Assembly (NCBI GenBank): GCA_025200525.1
Contig: CM045770.1
Location: forward strand, 125,279,429-125,343,428
Direction of reading: 5' to 3'
DNA: 64,000 bases
Source of the DNA: Camellia lanceoleosa
Lineage: Eukaryota; Streptophyta; Magnoliopsida; Ericales; Theaceae
Shown in pieces: positions 44,826 to 55,402 of this stretch. Numbering within the stretch: the first letter of the stretch is position 1; each line of letters opens with the position of its first letter. The translations under genes were made by a program, and so were the position numbers. The notes under the pieces are model-generated. The model made no database searches, was not told the origin of the DNA, and saw only the letters and a list, made by a program, of their open reading frames with translations.

Positions 44826-45041
44826 CTTTCACGACAACCTCTTCATCAGCACTTTCTTGGACTAAGTGCTTCAGATGTGTAACTTCCTCATCGGTACTTC
44901 GCCGGTGAGCCATCACTTTCCTCAATATCTTGAGTGGGGTTACTCCTCAATATCTGACTTAGGCCTCTGCAAAGTCTGCACAAGCTATGAAGGGTTGAGG
45001 ATCTGCATCAATCTCCTCTGTCTCTCCATTGCCCAGGGCCA
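44826..45041 (-). other. Frame-broken link between protease and reverse transcriptase
   Basis: About 215 bases with no single open frame on the minus strand. By position it should encode the C-terminal flank of protease. A break near 45041-45060 ends the protease frame early. Confidence 0.4.
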
Positions 45042-45440
45042 TCATGATCTTCTGATGCAACGAGGAAGGCACACACTTGTTGGTGTGAATCCAATCTCTT
45101 CCAAGTAAGGCATTATATTTAGCATTCTTTGTCGATCACGAAGAATCTTTGTCATACAATCCCTGGTTCCCACACTCAAATTAATAGGCAGAATACCTTG
45201 GGCCATCTGCTTATCTCCAGCAAAGCCAGCAATGGTTGTACTGGTTGGGATCAACCTGGGATTTTTCTTCCCTAATTTCTTCAAAGAAGATTTCGGTAAT
45301 AAATTTACCGCCGCCCCATTGTCTACTAGGACTCGGTTTAACTGTATCCCATCAAAGAAAGCCTTAATGTACAAAGGCTTGACATGTTGAGTCATGGAAT
45401 TCGAGGGGTATTCAAAAGGATATGAGAGGTTGATGCTCAC
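45042..45440 (-). pseudogene. pr: Aspartic protease of the Tat element
   Basis: Cuts the gag-pol polyprotein. The frame of 132 residues has the active-site phrase LVDNGAAVNLLP (Asp at about residue 40). DNGA in place of the usual D(S/T)GA is common in Tat and Ogre proteases. It continues with IAGFAGDKQMAQGILPINL, the flap and second strand region. Retroviral-type proteases work as dimers, so one Asp per chain is normal. The expected C-terminal strand is lost in the frame change after about residue 110. Confidence 0.8.
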
Positions 45441-46547
45441 CTCCTCCTCGCTCTCACTCGGCCCATTGGAATAGCCATTTCAGGAGCATCCTGTACCATA
45501 CTCACTTGTGATTCCTCACTAGAGACAGGAATTGGATCCATGTCTTGGTCCTCCTGATCCTCATTTTCAGCCTGGAATTCATGAGGTAGTATATGTACCA
45601 TGTTGACTGATACAGGTGGAAATGAGCCAAACTGGATGGTTGGTTGTACCTTCTTCCCCTCTTGGCTACCTTGCTCAGTGTCTTCAGCAGCGTCCTCCAT
45701 GCTGCATTATGGTATTTCATTGATAATCGATCCTTGAAGGATCCTTCACCATTTCGTTTTGATGAAATGTTTGTTCAGCCATGAAGGCTTCGAACATTTC
45801 TTCTTCTGCCATTTCCTTCTTTTGGCTCATGCCAATCTCTTCTTCTATTTCACTATCACTTTCCATTAGAGCCTTCTCCAGCCCTGCCAAACTGGACTTC
45901 TCTCTGGCCTTTAGTTCAGAATGAACTTGGGCCAACTGTTCTCTGCTACAAACCACTTTACTTTGTAGCGTCGGTTTTGGAACATGGTCTGACTTCGAAG
46001 CTTTCTTTTCTTCTGTCTTGACATGTGAAGAACTCTCTTCACTCTCTTTCAGATCTTGCTGATACTGGGTGTACCTGCGTTGAATTTTCCTCCTTTGTGA
46101 TTTGGAAATAACTGGAACCATATTTGGTTCCTTTGTCTTTGGGTGCTTCAGCAATACCCAGTTGTTGGGGGCCACCAAAGGAGGTTTGACCATTCTGCCT
46201 GTAATTCCAATATCGCTCCTGGCAGGGAATTCCCTAGGTTTGTTTTGCATTACAAACCAATCTGGGACTCCATGCACCCAAGAGCTTACTGATTCAGACG
46301 TTGAATCACCCTTTTCCACCTTCGAAGCCATCTTCGGAACTGGCTGTGGAAGTAAGTGCTTGGTTCTGGCCTCATACTTCGAGTTTGATTCTGGCCTTCG
46401 ATGGAGATGGTCATTTTCTGTTCTGTGTGAGGTTGGTCTGAGGGGCCAATCTCTGGCTTTAGTCCCATAACCTGAACTCCTCTCTAATCTTCTTTCAGAA
46501 TGTTTGCTCTCCATTCTATAGTAGTTAAGTGGCCTAGACTCATACAA
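45437..46547 (-). pseudogene. Gag-to-protease linker region, low-complexity charged protein
   Basis: Two frames (45717-46547 and 45437-45700) give about 360 residues. They are rich in Lys, Glu and Ser, with PNNWVLLKHPKTKEPNMVP and predicted helical, highly acidic ends (SDSEIEEEIGMSQKKE). No catalytic motif. In Tat elements a long weakly conserved segment separates the gag zinc-finger area from protease; this is the likely role. The frame changes once near 45700-45717. Confidence 0.6.
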
Positions 46548-46567
46548 GGGCCTTTTGCCTTTAGCAT

Positions 46568-48867
46568 TTACTCACTAACCGCAGCCTCACCCACCACTGG
46601 TCGCTGCCTATCACTAGCCGGGTACGGCCTTTTGTTGTAAGCGTTGGTCGATCTAGGACGTCTCTGAACATCCTTATAGTATTGCTTCCCATCAATTGGA
46701 AGCCCCTTCAACCATTTGTAGCTTAGTCTACACCTTGGACACATTCTTTGCATTACTGCTTCCAAAGAATCGTCAATATTTCTTCATCGAATGTTCTTCC
46801 GATGTGAGAGACTCTCATTCAACAACCGTAGATTTCGGTCTCTTTCTTGGTAGTCACGGTTGGCAATATGCATTTGCACATTGACCTCTTCCAATTCTGC
46901 AGAGATAGATTCGAAAGTTTGGGACAACCACATTAGCCGCTTTCTCCAACTTCCGAAGCGGGTTCTTGTCAATTCCCATGGCTTTCTCTGTTTTGGTCGG
47001 GAACTTCAGACTTCCTTTCCGGATTTGCTCTTGGATCCTGTCTCGAAAAACAATGCAGTTTTTAGTTGAGTGAGACCAAGAATTATGCCATTTACAGTAT
47101 ACTTTTCCTTTAAGTTCATCAAGAGATGGCAGTTTTACTCCTTTTGGTAACTTAAGGAAATTGGCTGCAAGCAAATGATCGAAAATGTCATCTGCTTTTG
47201 TTAAATCGAAAGAATACTTTCTGTGAAAGTCTTTCTTTTTAAACTGCTGGTCGATAGTCGTATCCTTATGAATTAATGCTTCATGACATGTGTTCTTTGC
47301 CCACAATCTCTGCTGCATCAATCTCATAATTGGGATCTCTATAGTATGTCTTATATGAAGCATTGTTTCGATCTTGTTCTTCCTCTAGTAATGCTTCATA
47401 TCGAGACACCTTATAGGTTAATTCGACCAAATCCTCGAATTGAGTCAAACTTCTTTCGGCTTTGAACTCTAAACCGTTTTGAGCCAATCGCAAATTTCGC
47501 TCTGGAAGGATGACTCTACATTTATTTCGAGCCCTTTTAAATCTGCAATGGATTGAGTAGCCTTTTCTTCAGCCTTTGACTTAATCTTGCCAAATCGCCA
47601 TGGACACCTCTCGTCCGATTGGAAAAATTGGGCATGAAATGCCTCTTCCATTTGTTGCCAAGTTTGAATGGAGCCAGGTGTAAGGTTGATATACCATACA
47701 AACGCTCCCCCAGTTAAAGAGTTTGGAAATAATCTCAATTTTATGTAGTCATGATTAGCGAATTCACCACACCGAAAGCCTGAATCTAGCAATATGCTCT
47801 CTTGTTGATTGATTTCCGGTTCCATAGAATAGGGTGAAATCGGTATTCGAACCCTCCGGTATTCATGTACCCTATCTACCCATTGGGTATGGTTTTCAGA
47901 TATCTGAGTCTGGACCCCCCGAGCCATTGGTCCACATATCTCCCTAACAATATCAGCAATTTGGTCCCTAGGGACCATATTTTGGGCTTGCTGAACCACT
48001 ACTGGAGGAGCAAACACAGGGTTTGGTGGACAAACTTGTGCCTGTGGTCCTCTTGGTGCACACAATGGTACATTTGGGACCTGGTTGCCCTGTGGTGAGT
48101 TCTTTGTTGGGAAATGGATAACCCCTTTGAGCCTATCCTGCGAAAGGACCTGTGAAAGGTGTTGGAATGGGTATTGTGTCCCTTCCATTTGTAGGCAAAC
48201 CTTCCAACCCCCCGGGTATAAATTCAAATAAGGGATTATTATAACCCCTGGTGCCAGGTATGGCTTCGAACATGGGATTTGCCACCATTCTTATGCCAGT
48301 TTCTTGTACTTTGCCAGATCTACCAACTGGTGTGGCTTCACTGTTGAGTACTATGGTATTTTGGCCTACTACAGGCCTTGAAATGGGTTCATACCAAGAC
48401 TGAGGCGATGGTCTTTCATAGTTCTGAGTACTAGTCTGACCATTAGTTTGTCCATTAACTTGCATAGGCTGTTTTTCTCTAGCCAATCTTTGTTGAGGGA
48501 CATTTAAAATTTCCTCTGTATGTCTTGTATTTGTTGGTTGGTGGTTGTTCATTCGATCCAAAAAGGATGTTGCCCACCTTTCCATTGTGTTCATTAGCTG
48601 TTGTCCCATAGCATCTACCAAGCCATCCCATGGATTTGTTGGCTGAGAAGATGGAACGGTGGATGGTCCAATTCCTTGGTTTCGTCCAATATTATGAACA
48701 TATGGTTCTTGTCCAGAAGTACTGGTCTGTTCGACCAAAGGTTCTGATAACATAGGAGTCTCCACAGGGTGTGTTACCACATTCTCCTCTGGATTAGGTA
48801 TTTCTACCTCTCCTTCTACGCCTTCTTCCAAGCGTTCATTTTCTCCTTGTCGTCTTCGTCTAGCCAT
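46568..48867 (-). pseudogene. gag: gag of the Tat element
   Basis: Structural protein of the particle. The start ATGGCTAGACGAAGACG (48867) gives MARRRRQGENERLEEG and a long disordered N-terminus with Pro and Gln. A shift near 48140-48200 leads to the capsid core (HDYIKLRLFPNSLTGGAFVW, then WQQMEEAFHAQFF; about 47620-47760) and a further shift near 47480 to LTQFEDLVELTYKVSRYEALL. Another, near 47290-47340, leads to a nucleocapsid-like part with YCKWHNSW and HSTKNC (about 47060-47110), a Cys/His cluster. A final short frame with CPRCRLSYKW (46568-46765) may be a second metal-binding knuckle. Four or more breaks lie beside CAG, CTG or CCG triplets. Confidence 0.75.
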
Positions 48868-48875
48868 TTTGATTA

Positions 48876-48893
48876 GTCCCACTGGGCGTGCCA
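48876..48893 (-). other. Primer-binding site of the Tat element
   Basis: On the minus strand TGGCACGCCCAGTGGGAC lies eight bases after the LTR end and begins TGG as needed to pair with a tRNA CCA end. I do not assign the tRNA. The gag start codon is only eight bases further on. Confidence 0.7.
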
Positions 48894-48901
48894 AAAATAT
48901 A

Positions 48902-49659
48902 TGTTGGCTTTTTGGCTTTTCGAAGGGTATATTTGTAAATGCGTGCGGCAAGGATCAATCGATCCTTCTGAAATTATAATTGCCAATCAATTATCAAAGC
49001 GACTATGTTTTAGTTCTTCGGCCTCAATGAAGAGGACTTTTCTTGGTGGCTTGACTTTAGGAGAAATTAAGAGAAATAACAATTAATATGAAGAACAATT
49101 GAAGTATTTCATTAACATAAACACTTACAATAGTCCAAACTCAAATTTTGAGGAAGTTTGACAAGAATCTACTTGAATCTACTTAAAAACTACTCCTATG
49201 AATTGTAGTACATTGCAGGTATCTACAGAACAAGTATTTAAAGTACTGGAAAGGTAAAACTGGAAAGGGAAATATGAAGTAAAATGGTTTATATGATCTC
49301 GAGTCCGGGGGCCTTTTTCGGGAACTTCTTGCTATTTATACTTGTTAGAGATGACCTTGAATCGCATTTGAACCGTCGGCTTCCTCCATGATCGTGATCA
49401 TGTTACCTTAGAAATAGTTCCACTATGCCATCACTTGCAGTTGGACTTCCCTCCTGTATTTGAATTTGAATATAGGTAACCGTTGAAGCCACGTCACCTT
49501 GTATCTCATTACTGATCTAGTGCTACTCAGACCACGTGAGAACCAATATTTATTGCCACGTGTATGATTGAGATTTAGGATTAAAATCATCTTCCAATAA
49601 CACCCTCATTCTGCCACGTGTCGAATTGTAATTGACTTTTACAAAATATGTAGCCAACA
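48902..49659 (-). mobile_element. 5' LTR of the Tat element (758 bases)
   Basis: Pair of 33032-33789, same length and ends. It would carry the promoter for gag-pol reading leftward. On the plus strand, TTGCTATTTATACTTGTTAG (49328-49347) is kept in both LTRs; on the minus strand it reads CTAACAAGTATAAATAGCAA, with TATAAATA as a good TATA box about 430 bases before the LTR end. The same box in the other LTR is at 33461-33480. Confidence 0.9.
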
Positions 49660-49730
49660 ATTATCGATGTGGGCTCTGTGGTAGGCCCAGAAGAGCATCT
49701 CCCTTTTAATAATAATAATATTCAGTGTGT

Positions 49731-50070
49731 TTGGTTTTAGTTTTTTGAATTCAATTTTCTAAAAATTGAGTTTTTTTTTTTAATAAATATTTTTAAAATT
49801 TTAAGAATTTTTTTTAAACTTTTTTAGATACACTTTATGTAGATGTATATAAAAAGATTTTTTACTTTTTTACTTTTTTACTTTTGATAATTAGTGAATT
49901 TTTTAAAGATTTTTTTCACGAAAATTATTTTTTGAGTGTATTTATGTTAGGTGTGTCTAAAAATTTAAAAAATTGGTTAAAATATTGCAAAATTTTAGTA
50001 AAATAAAAATACAAAAAATAAAAAAATAGAATTTTTTGAAAAGTATTTTTAAAATATCCAAACTAAATTT
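49731..50070. mobile_element. MITE (TTCAGTGTGTTTGG family), copy 3
   Basis: Starts TTCAGTGTGTTTGGTTTTAG after TAATAATAATA, exactly as at 28629, and ends near CCAAACTAAATTTA. The interior shows TACACTTTATGTAGATGTA and AT-rich inverted pieces. Confidence 0.55.
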
Positions 50071-50222
50071 ATTTTTATAGTGAATTTATTGTTAGAAAAA
50101 TTGATAACCTTGGTAGATAATAAAAAGCTAACTTTTTTATTAGTAGTAAAAAATGTTGAGTGGATTCCTTCTTTTTTTTAATAATAAAACATAAATTTTT
50201 TAATAAATACTAGTCACAACCC

Positions 50223-50253
<31 letters not shown>

Positions 50254-50486
50254 GAAGAAATCTTCCCCTGCACTCTGTATCTCTCTCACTCCCTTTGAAG
50301 AAACCCTTGGCCTCCACTCCTGTCCTTGATTCGCAACACCACCCTTGAAGACTCGAAATTGGGGTTCACAAGAAAATCTCACAGTGAGTTCCTTAATATT
50401 TTTTATTTTATTTTATTTTATTTATTTATTTGTAGCCATGGTTATGACTTACATATATTTACTAAAGGGCCTATCTTAGATGTATG
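50071..50486. other. AT-rich interval with (CT)n microsatellite
   Basis: A CT microsatellite at 50221-50254 is followed by CCCTTTGAAGAAACCC and CACAGTGAGTTCC (50378-50390), which resembles a plant leader ending in a splice donor. No coding frame follows, so I do not call a gene. ATTTT repeats at about 50400-50430. Confidence 0.4.
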
Positions 50487-50731
50487 GTACTGTTTGGTAG
50501 AGATGTGAAAAATTGCTTATAACTTATACCTTAACAGCTTATAGCTTATAACTATGAACATAGGTTGATTTCTGACTTATAAATTAAGCTTCTCCTGCCC
50601 TATTCACAGAATAAGTTAATTTCTGACTTACAAAAAACTATAAGCTGCAAGCTAAACTAAACATATCAAAATAATTTAAATTAAACTAAAAATTAAAATA
50701 AATTAAAAAAAAACTGTACCAAACAGGGCCT
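50487..50731. mobile_element. MITE with CTGTTTGGTAGAG ends, copy 2
   Basis: Left ACTGTTTGGTAGAG, right CTGTACCAAACAGGGCC, with inverted AGCTTATAGCTTATAAC and TATAAGCTGCAAGC inside. Same family as 32337-32552. Confidence 0.65.
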
Positions 50732-50774
50732 ATACCCTCTTGAGATTAGCTTTGCTATTCTTTTATGGGTAATG

Positions 50775-51010
50775 TTATAGTGTGTAACTTACACCTTACA
50801 CCTTTTTGTGTTTACTCACACCTTACACTTACACCTATTTTACCTTGCACTTACACCTTTTGTGTAAGTGGCACATGGTGTGCAACTTATACATTTCATT
50901 TATACCTTCCACTTACACTTACACCTTACACTTACACCTTACACTTACACCTTTTGTGTAAGTGGCACATAATATGCAACCCACTTACACTTTTTGTGGA
51001 TTGCACACCT
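50775..51010. repeat. CTTACACC short repeats with inverted arms
   Basis: Many copies of CTTACACTTACACC in 200 bases. The phrase TTTTGTGTAAGTGGCACAT occurs twice (50858 and 50951), each a hairpin partner of the CTTACAC repeats. It may be a MITE (ends TGTGTAACTTACACC and GTGGATTGCACACC) or just a local microsatellite. Confidence 0.5.
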
Positions 51011-51775
51011 AAAAAAACTCCTTCTTTTATTTTTCTTCAATCATGACTGAGATTTACGTGGTTTCTTTGTTTATATTTTGGTGGCTGTCAATTCAACACT
51101 TTTCTGTTCGTTTGTATTTTTATTTTATTTATTTAAAAAAAAAAAATTTTGTTTGGCGATCTTCTTTTTTTTAACGATTTTTTTTTAATTTTTAAAATCT
51201 TTTCGAAAATTATCCACTTTTTAAAGGTATATATCTTTTAACCTTTTTTTTATTTGAGCTCAATTTGAAAAGTTTAAAATTATATAAAAATATCAGACTA
51301 TTTTAATTCAATTGAACAAAAACTCATTTGAAATCAATTTAACAGTTTTAACTAACCAAATTTAAACAAATTTTAAAACTCATTAAAATTTTTAAACCAA
51401 AATAAAATAGTAATTGTTCAGTTCATTTAACTCGTTTATCACCCTTACTCCATCAATAGACTAATTATTCTTGCCTCTTGACAAATAAATCAATAAAGGG
51501 GAAGATTCTCTTTTATCCTAAATAAAATAGAGGCACTTCTGGGGCCTCCGAGGTCCAATAATGATTCATTCCCTAATTTAGGAACATTAATTGAGCACTA
51601 ATGAGGTGAAAATTTAAAAAAAAAAAAAAAAAATTAATATCAAAACATCACATCAATGAGTGGGGTCCACCCCTAAAGCTCCTTTAAAGCTCAAGCTCAT
51701 AGTTTAAAACTCCCAAACATTTTTTCTATTTGATTATGTGGATAGATCTTTTATAAATATATATATTTTAAAATG
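51011..51775. other. AT-rich interval, nothing recognised
   Basis: Poly-A and poly-T runs and low-complexity sequence. No gene, terminus or primer site seen. Confidence 0.4.
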
Positions 51776-54156
51776 GATAAATTACACTTACCTCCCAAGA
51801 GATTTCTGATAATTACAGGAACTCCCCATATAGTTTGAATAATTGTAGAAACTTTCCTTATTTTTATTAAAAATATCAAGAATTTCTCAATTTGTTAAGT
51901 TGGTATAACGTTGCTTGGGTGTGAAAATAACTATATTACTCTTTGGTTTATACGTGAAAAAGACAAAAATACTCATAAACTAAGAAGCCATAATCATTAT
52001 TAACATGAATAAATTACACTTACATCCGCTAAAGTTTTACATATATATTATTAAAGACTCATAAATATTTAGTATTATTTAATAAAATCTTAAATTTATG
52101 CAATACTAAATAAAACCCTTAAATTGTTAACAAATTATTAAAACATTTAATAGAAAAAAACTTAATTTTTATCGATAAAATACTTAAAAATAAACAATTT
52201 CTCTAAAATTAATGTTAGATAATATCTTAATAATTTAATATAAGACTTATTTCATGCATAAACAATGTAAAATTTATCATTTTAAGTAATGCAGTTATTA
52301 TTTGAATTTTTTTTAAGTTGAAATAAATGGATTTATTTTTTGGACAAATTACACTAGTGGTCCCTATATTTTATCCCTTGTATCATTTTGGTTCTTACAC
52401 TTTCAATTGACTCAATTTTAACTCGTAATTTTATATTTTATTTCAATTTGGTTCAATTAATAATATTGTTAGTATTTTTTAAAGAAAATTATCAGTAAAT
52501 TGGTTGAGGTTAACTAGCTGAATTTAGTAAGTTTATAATTTTGCCTTAAAAATATATCATGTGACACTTATGTGCGTATTTTCTATAAAGAAAAATGTTA
52601 AGAGTTGTAATTAATTCGACCAAATTGAGATAAAATCATAAATTTAAAATCAAAATCGAGTTAATTGAAATTTAGAGACTAAAATGACACAAGGGATAAA
52701 GTATAAGGACTACCGTCGTAATTTACCTTTTATTTTTTTCTTAGCAATTTGCATGACTTATTTATGTATATATATAAAAAATTATTATTTTATCTTTTCT
52801 CAATCGTATATTATTACCAAATTTGAATTTTTATCTTTGAGTCATTAAATTTTTATATATTTAACGCAAGTTAATATTTCTTACATAATTAAAAAGAATT
52901 AAGAAATAAATATAGAAATAAATCCCTGAGGGTTTTGACAATTAAACCAAACTCATTTATTATCAACATTAATCTTAACCTTAAATGCACTAAATTTAAT
53001 CTACCCTAGTAAATATATATGAAATTATTATTTATTTTCTTAATTTTTTCAAAATATAAATGTAATTTGTTGATTCTATTTTTTTTCACAAGAAGTTTTG
53101 AACTTTTGTAAACAAAAAATGAAATAAAAACTCAACCACTAATGAAGGTGAAAATTTAATTTAATAAAAATAGTTTACATGACATAAATAAAGATGGAGA
53201 AATAGATTTGAAGTATCATAAACAACAAATTAATTTAGTATATATTTTATTATTCTCAAATAATTTATCCATTCAAGTAAAAGTTAATTTTAATTTTAGG
53301 TGTAAGAAATGATAAATTGTTTAAATTGTTTATTATTCTCAAATGATTTATTTATTTTTTATCCTTATGAACTAATTTTAATTTATTGTGCAACAATTAT
53401 ATTTTTTTTGCTTCTATATTTATTTTAATTTTTTAAAATCATTTAAGAAATATTAACTTGTGTTTTTTTTAAGTATACATTGACTAGAAGTTTAATTACT
53501 CAAAGATAAAAATTAGAATTTGAGAATAATATATGATTGAGAAAAGATAAAATAATATATATATATATTTTTACATATGAATAAATAAGTAATGCAGGTT
53601 GTTGGGAAAAAACTTAATCTATTGATTTCAACTTTAACAAAAATTAAATAATAAATGCATTATTTAAAATGATAAATTTTACGTTATTTATGTAATGTGA
53701 AATAAATCTTATATTAATTATTAGGATGTTATCTAATATTAATTTTAGAGAGATTGCTTATTTTAAAGTATTTTATCAATGAAAATTAAGTTTTTTTTTC
53801 TTCCATAAAATGCTTTAATAATGTTTTAACAATTTTAGGGTTTTATTTAATATTGGATAAAATTTAATAATTTTATTAAATAATGCTAAAATATATATAT
53901 GAGTCTTTGATAATGTATATGCAAAATCTCAGGGAGGTGAGTGAAATTTCTCATTTGAATAGATAAGGTAACTAATGAGCTATTTCATCTTTTTTGGTAT
54001 TATAACCTATGACATCAACAAATTCTATTAAATACCCTAATAGAGGATAACAGTAGGAGAATCTTGATAATAGTTTCAAAAGTAAAAGAGGTTAGTATAA
54101 TTATTGAAATTATAGGGGAGCTTCAGAAACTTCAGGGGAGGTTAGTGTAATTTACC
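51776..54156. mobile_element. Large foldback element, about 2.4 kb
   Basis: The left end GATAAATTACACTTACCTCC is the inverse of the right end GGAGGTTAGTGTAATTTACC. The match runs far inward: ATTTAATAAAATCTTAA and AATTAATGTTAGATAATATC on the left pair with the mirror phrases at 53720-53880, and TTATCTTTTCTCAATCGTATATTATT near 52790 mirrors ATATGATTGAGAAAAGATAA at 53532-53551. So most of the element is one long imperfect palindrome with its centre near 53000-53300. It has no coding frame. A 387-base foldback is nested in its left arm. Target duplication not identified. Confidence 0.7.
52342..52728. mobile_element. Nested foldback MITE, about 387 bases
   Basis: Left GGACAAATTACACTAGTGG then TTTATCCCTTGTATCATTTT, right AAAATGACACAAGGGATAAA then CGTAATTTACC: inverted ends of about 75 bases. 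It lies in the left arm of the larger foldback and has no partner in the right arm, so it arrived later. Confidence 0.75.
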
Positions 54157-54756
54157 TTTTTTAAAAAAATAGAAAGTAAAGATTATTTTTAAAATAATCT
54201 CTTTTTTTTTTTTTTTAAAGAAAAATATGATAATATCGTGTCCTATATTTATTGAATCAATGTAATTATACATTTTGTGGTTCAAAATTTCTATGAAAAA
54301 TGTGTAATATTGCTATAAACTACATAACTTTATTTCTGAAATACTAATTATAATAATTTTATTATAAGATTACGTAACATTTATCAAGAAAAATATATAA
54401 TATGAATCACAAAAATACATAATAATGTGCGTATAATATATTCATTTTATGAGTGTGCATGGAAGGAATTTCTATGAATTGGGCAGAAATCCATCCCATT
54501 AATCTAAAGAGTTAACAAATAAATTAAAAAAACTAGCATTTCGTAAACCATTTAACATGGTCATTTAATCAGCTGACACTAACAAATGCTAGCATATCGT
54601 AGGCACTGTTTGGTCTAATTGGCGATTGCTCAGTAGTATTACCTTGCTTCGCTTGTCATCTACTTCAGAGGGCTCCCTTTTGTGCTTGTTGTGCTACTTC
54701 TCAAATCCAAGGTACCAAAACAAAAATAAAAAATTTCAATTTACTTGACTTGCCAT
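54157..54756. other. AT-rich interval, nothing recognised
   Basis: No gene or element ends found. The final 100 bases (from about 54600) are less AT-rich and lead into the MULE target site. Confidence 0.4.
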
Positions 54757-54765
54757 TCTGTTTTA

Positions 54766-55200
54766 GAATAATGTTTGAGGGCCCGAAATTAGGGGCTCGA
54801 ATTGGCTCAAAACCAAAAACGACGTCGTTTTGGGTTTTGATTTTTTTTTTTTTTTTTTTTCTTCCTTTTCTTTTCTTCCTTTTCTTCCTTTTCTTTCTTC
54901 TTCTTCGTTGAGTTGAACAGAGGTGAGAGAGAGAACACAGAGGCGAGAGAGACGTCATCGCAGCTCGTCGGCCGATCTCGCAGCTCATCGCTTGTCGGCA
55001 TCGCAGCCCCGCCTCCACCTCTGCCTCCGCCCGCCGCCGCCGCCGCCTCCGCCTCCATCTCCACCTCCACCTCTGCCCGATTTTGTTGGCCCTTCCAGTC
55101 CAGTTCTCCTCCTCCTTCTTCTCCTCCTCCTCCTCCATCTTCTTACCCCTAATTTCGAGCCAAATTCGAGCCCCTACATTCGGGCTCTGTACCATTACTG
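54766..55200. mobile_element. Non-autonomous MULE-like element, copy 2
   Basis: The perfect 9-base target duplication TCTGTTTTA lies at 54757-54765 and 55201-55209. The left end GAATAATGTTTGAGGGCCCG and right end CGGGCTCTGTACCATTACTG are inverted, and the match extends about 40 bases (AGGGGCTCGAATT and its inverse). The inside has the palindrome AACGACGTCGTTTTGG, a T run, CTTCC repeats, and a GC-rich stretch coding for Pro/Ala/Ser runs in one direction and Arg/Glu in the other. Same architecture as 31438-31929. Captured gene-leader DNA is likely; no domain can be read. Confidence 0.85.
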
Positions 55201-55361
55201 TCTGTTTTATTCTATTACAACTACTTTGCTTCGACTTGTCCCTTTTGGATTTTCACTTTGTATTGTTTCTTAATTTCTCTTGGATTTCCATTTTTTTTTT
55301 TTGATAAATATAAAATATATATACAAGCAATGCGAAGAAAATGAAGAGATGTTTGTGTAAT

Positions 55362-55362
55362 T

Positions 55363-55401
<39 letters not shown>

Positions 55402-55402
55402 T
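55362..55402. repeat. (TTA)n microsatellite
   Basis: A run of TTTATTTATTTATTATTATT continuing as ATT triplets for about 40 bases. Confidence 0.9.

Larger units (their letters stand above)
33032..49659 (-). mobile_element. Complete Tat-lineage Ty3 retrotransposon, 16.6 kb, with antisense genes
   Basis: Target duplication ATTAT at 33027-33031 and 49660-49664. LTRs are 758 bases each, start TGTTGGC and end GCCAACA. Minus-strand order: LTR, primer site (48876-48893), gag, protease, reverse transcriptase, RNase H, second RNase H, integrase, a 7.5 kb region with two plus-strand genes, purine tract, LTR. A second, archaeal-type RNase H after the first is the mark of the Tat lineage, and extra antisense frames after integrase are known from that group. 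LTRs of identical length suggest a fairly young insertion. It holds a nested Copia derivative at 39264-40538. Without that insert the element is about 15.3 kb. Confidence 0.9.

Noticed and set aside
50221..50390. Possible host gene leader after a CT microsatellite
   Set aside because: A donor-like CAGTGAGT is present but no coding frame or acceptor can be joined to it.
54701..55304. Several open frames on both strands
   Set aside because: They arise from GC-rich and CT-rich low-complexity cargo of the MULE derivative.
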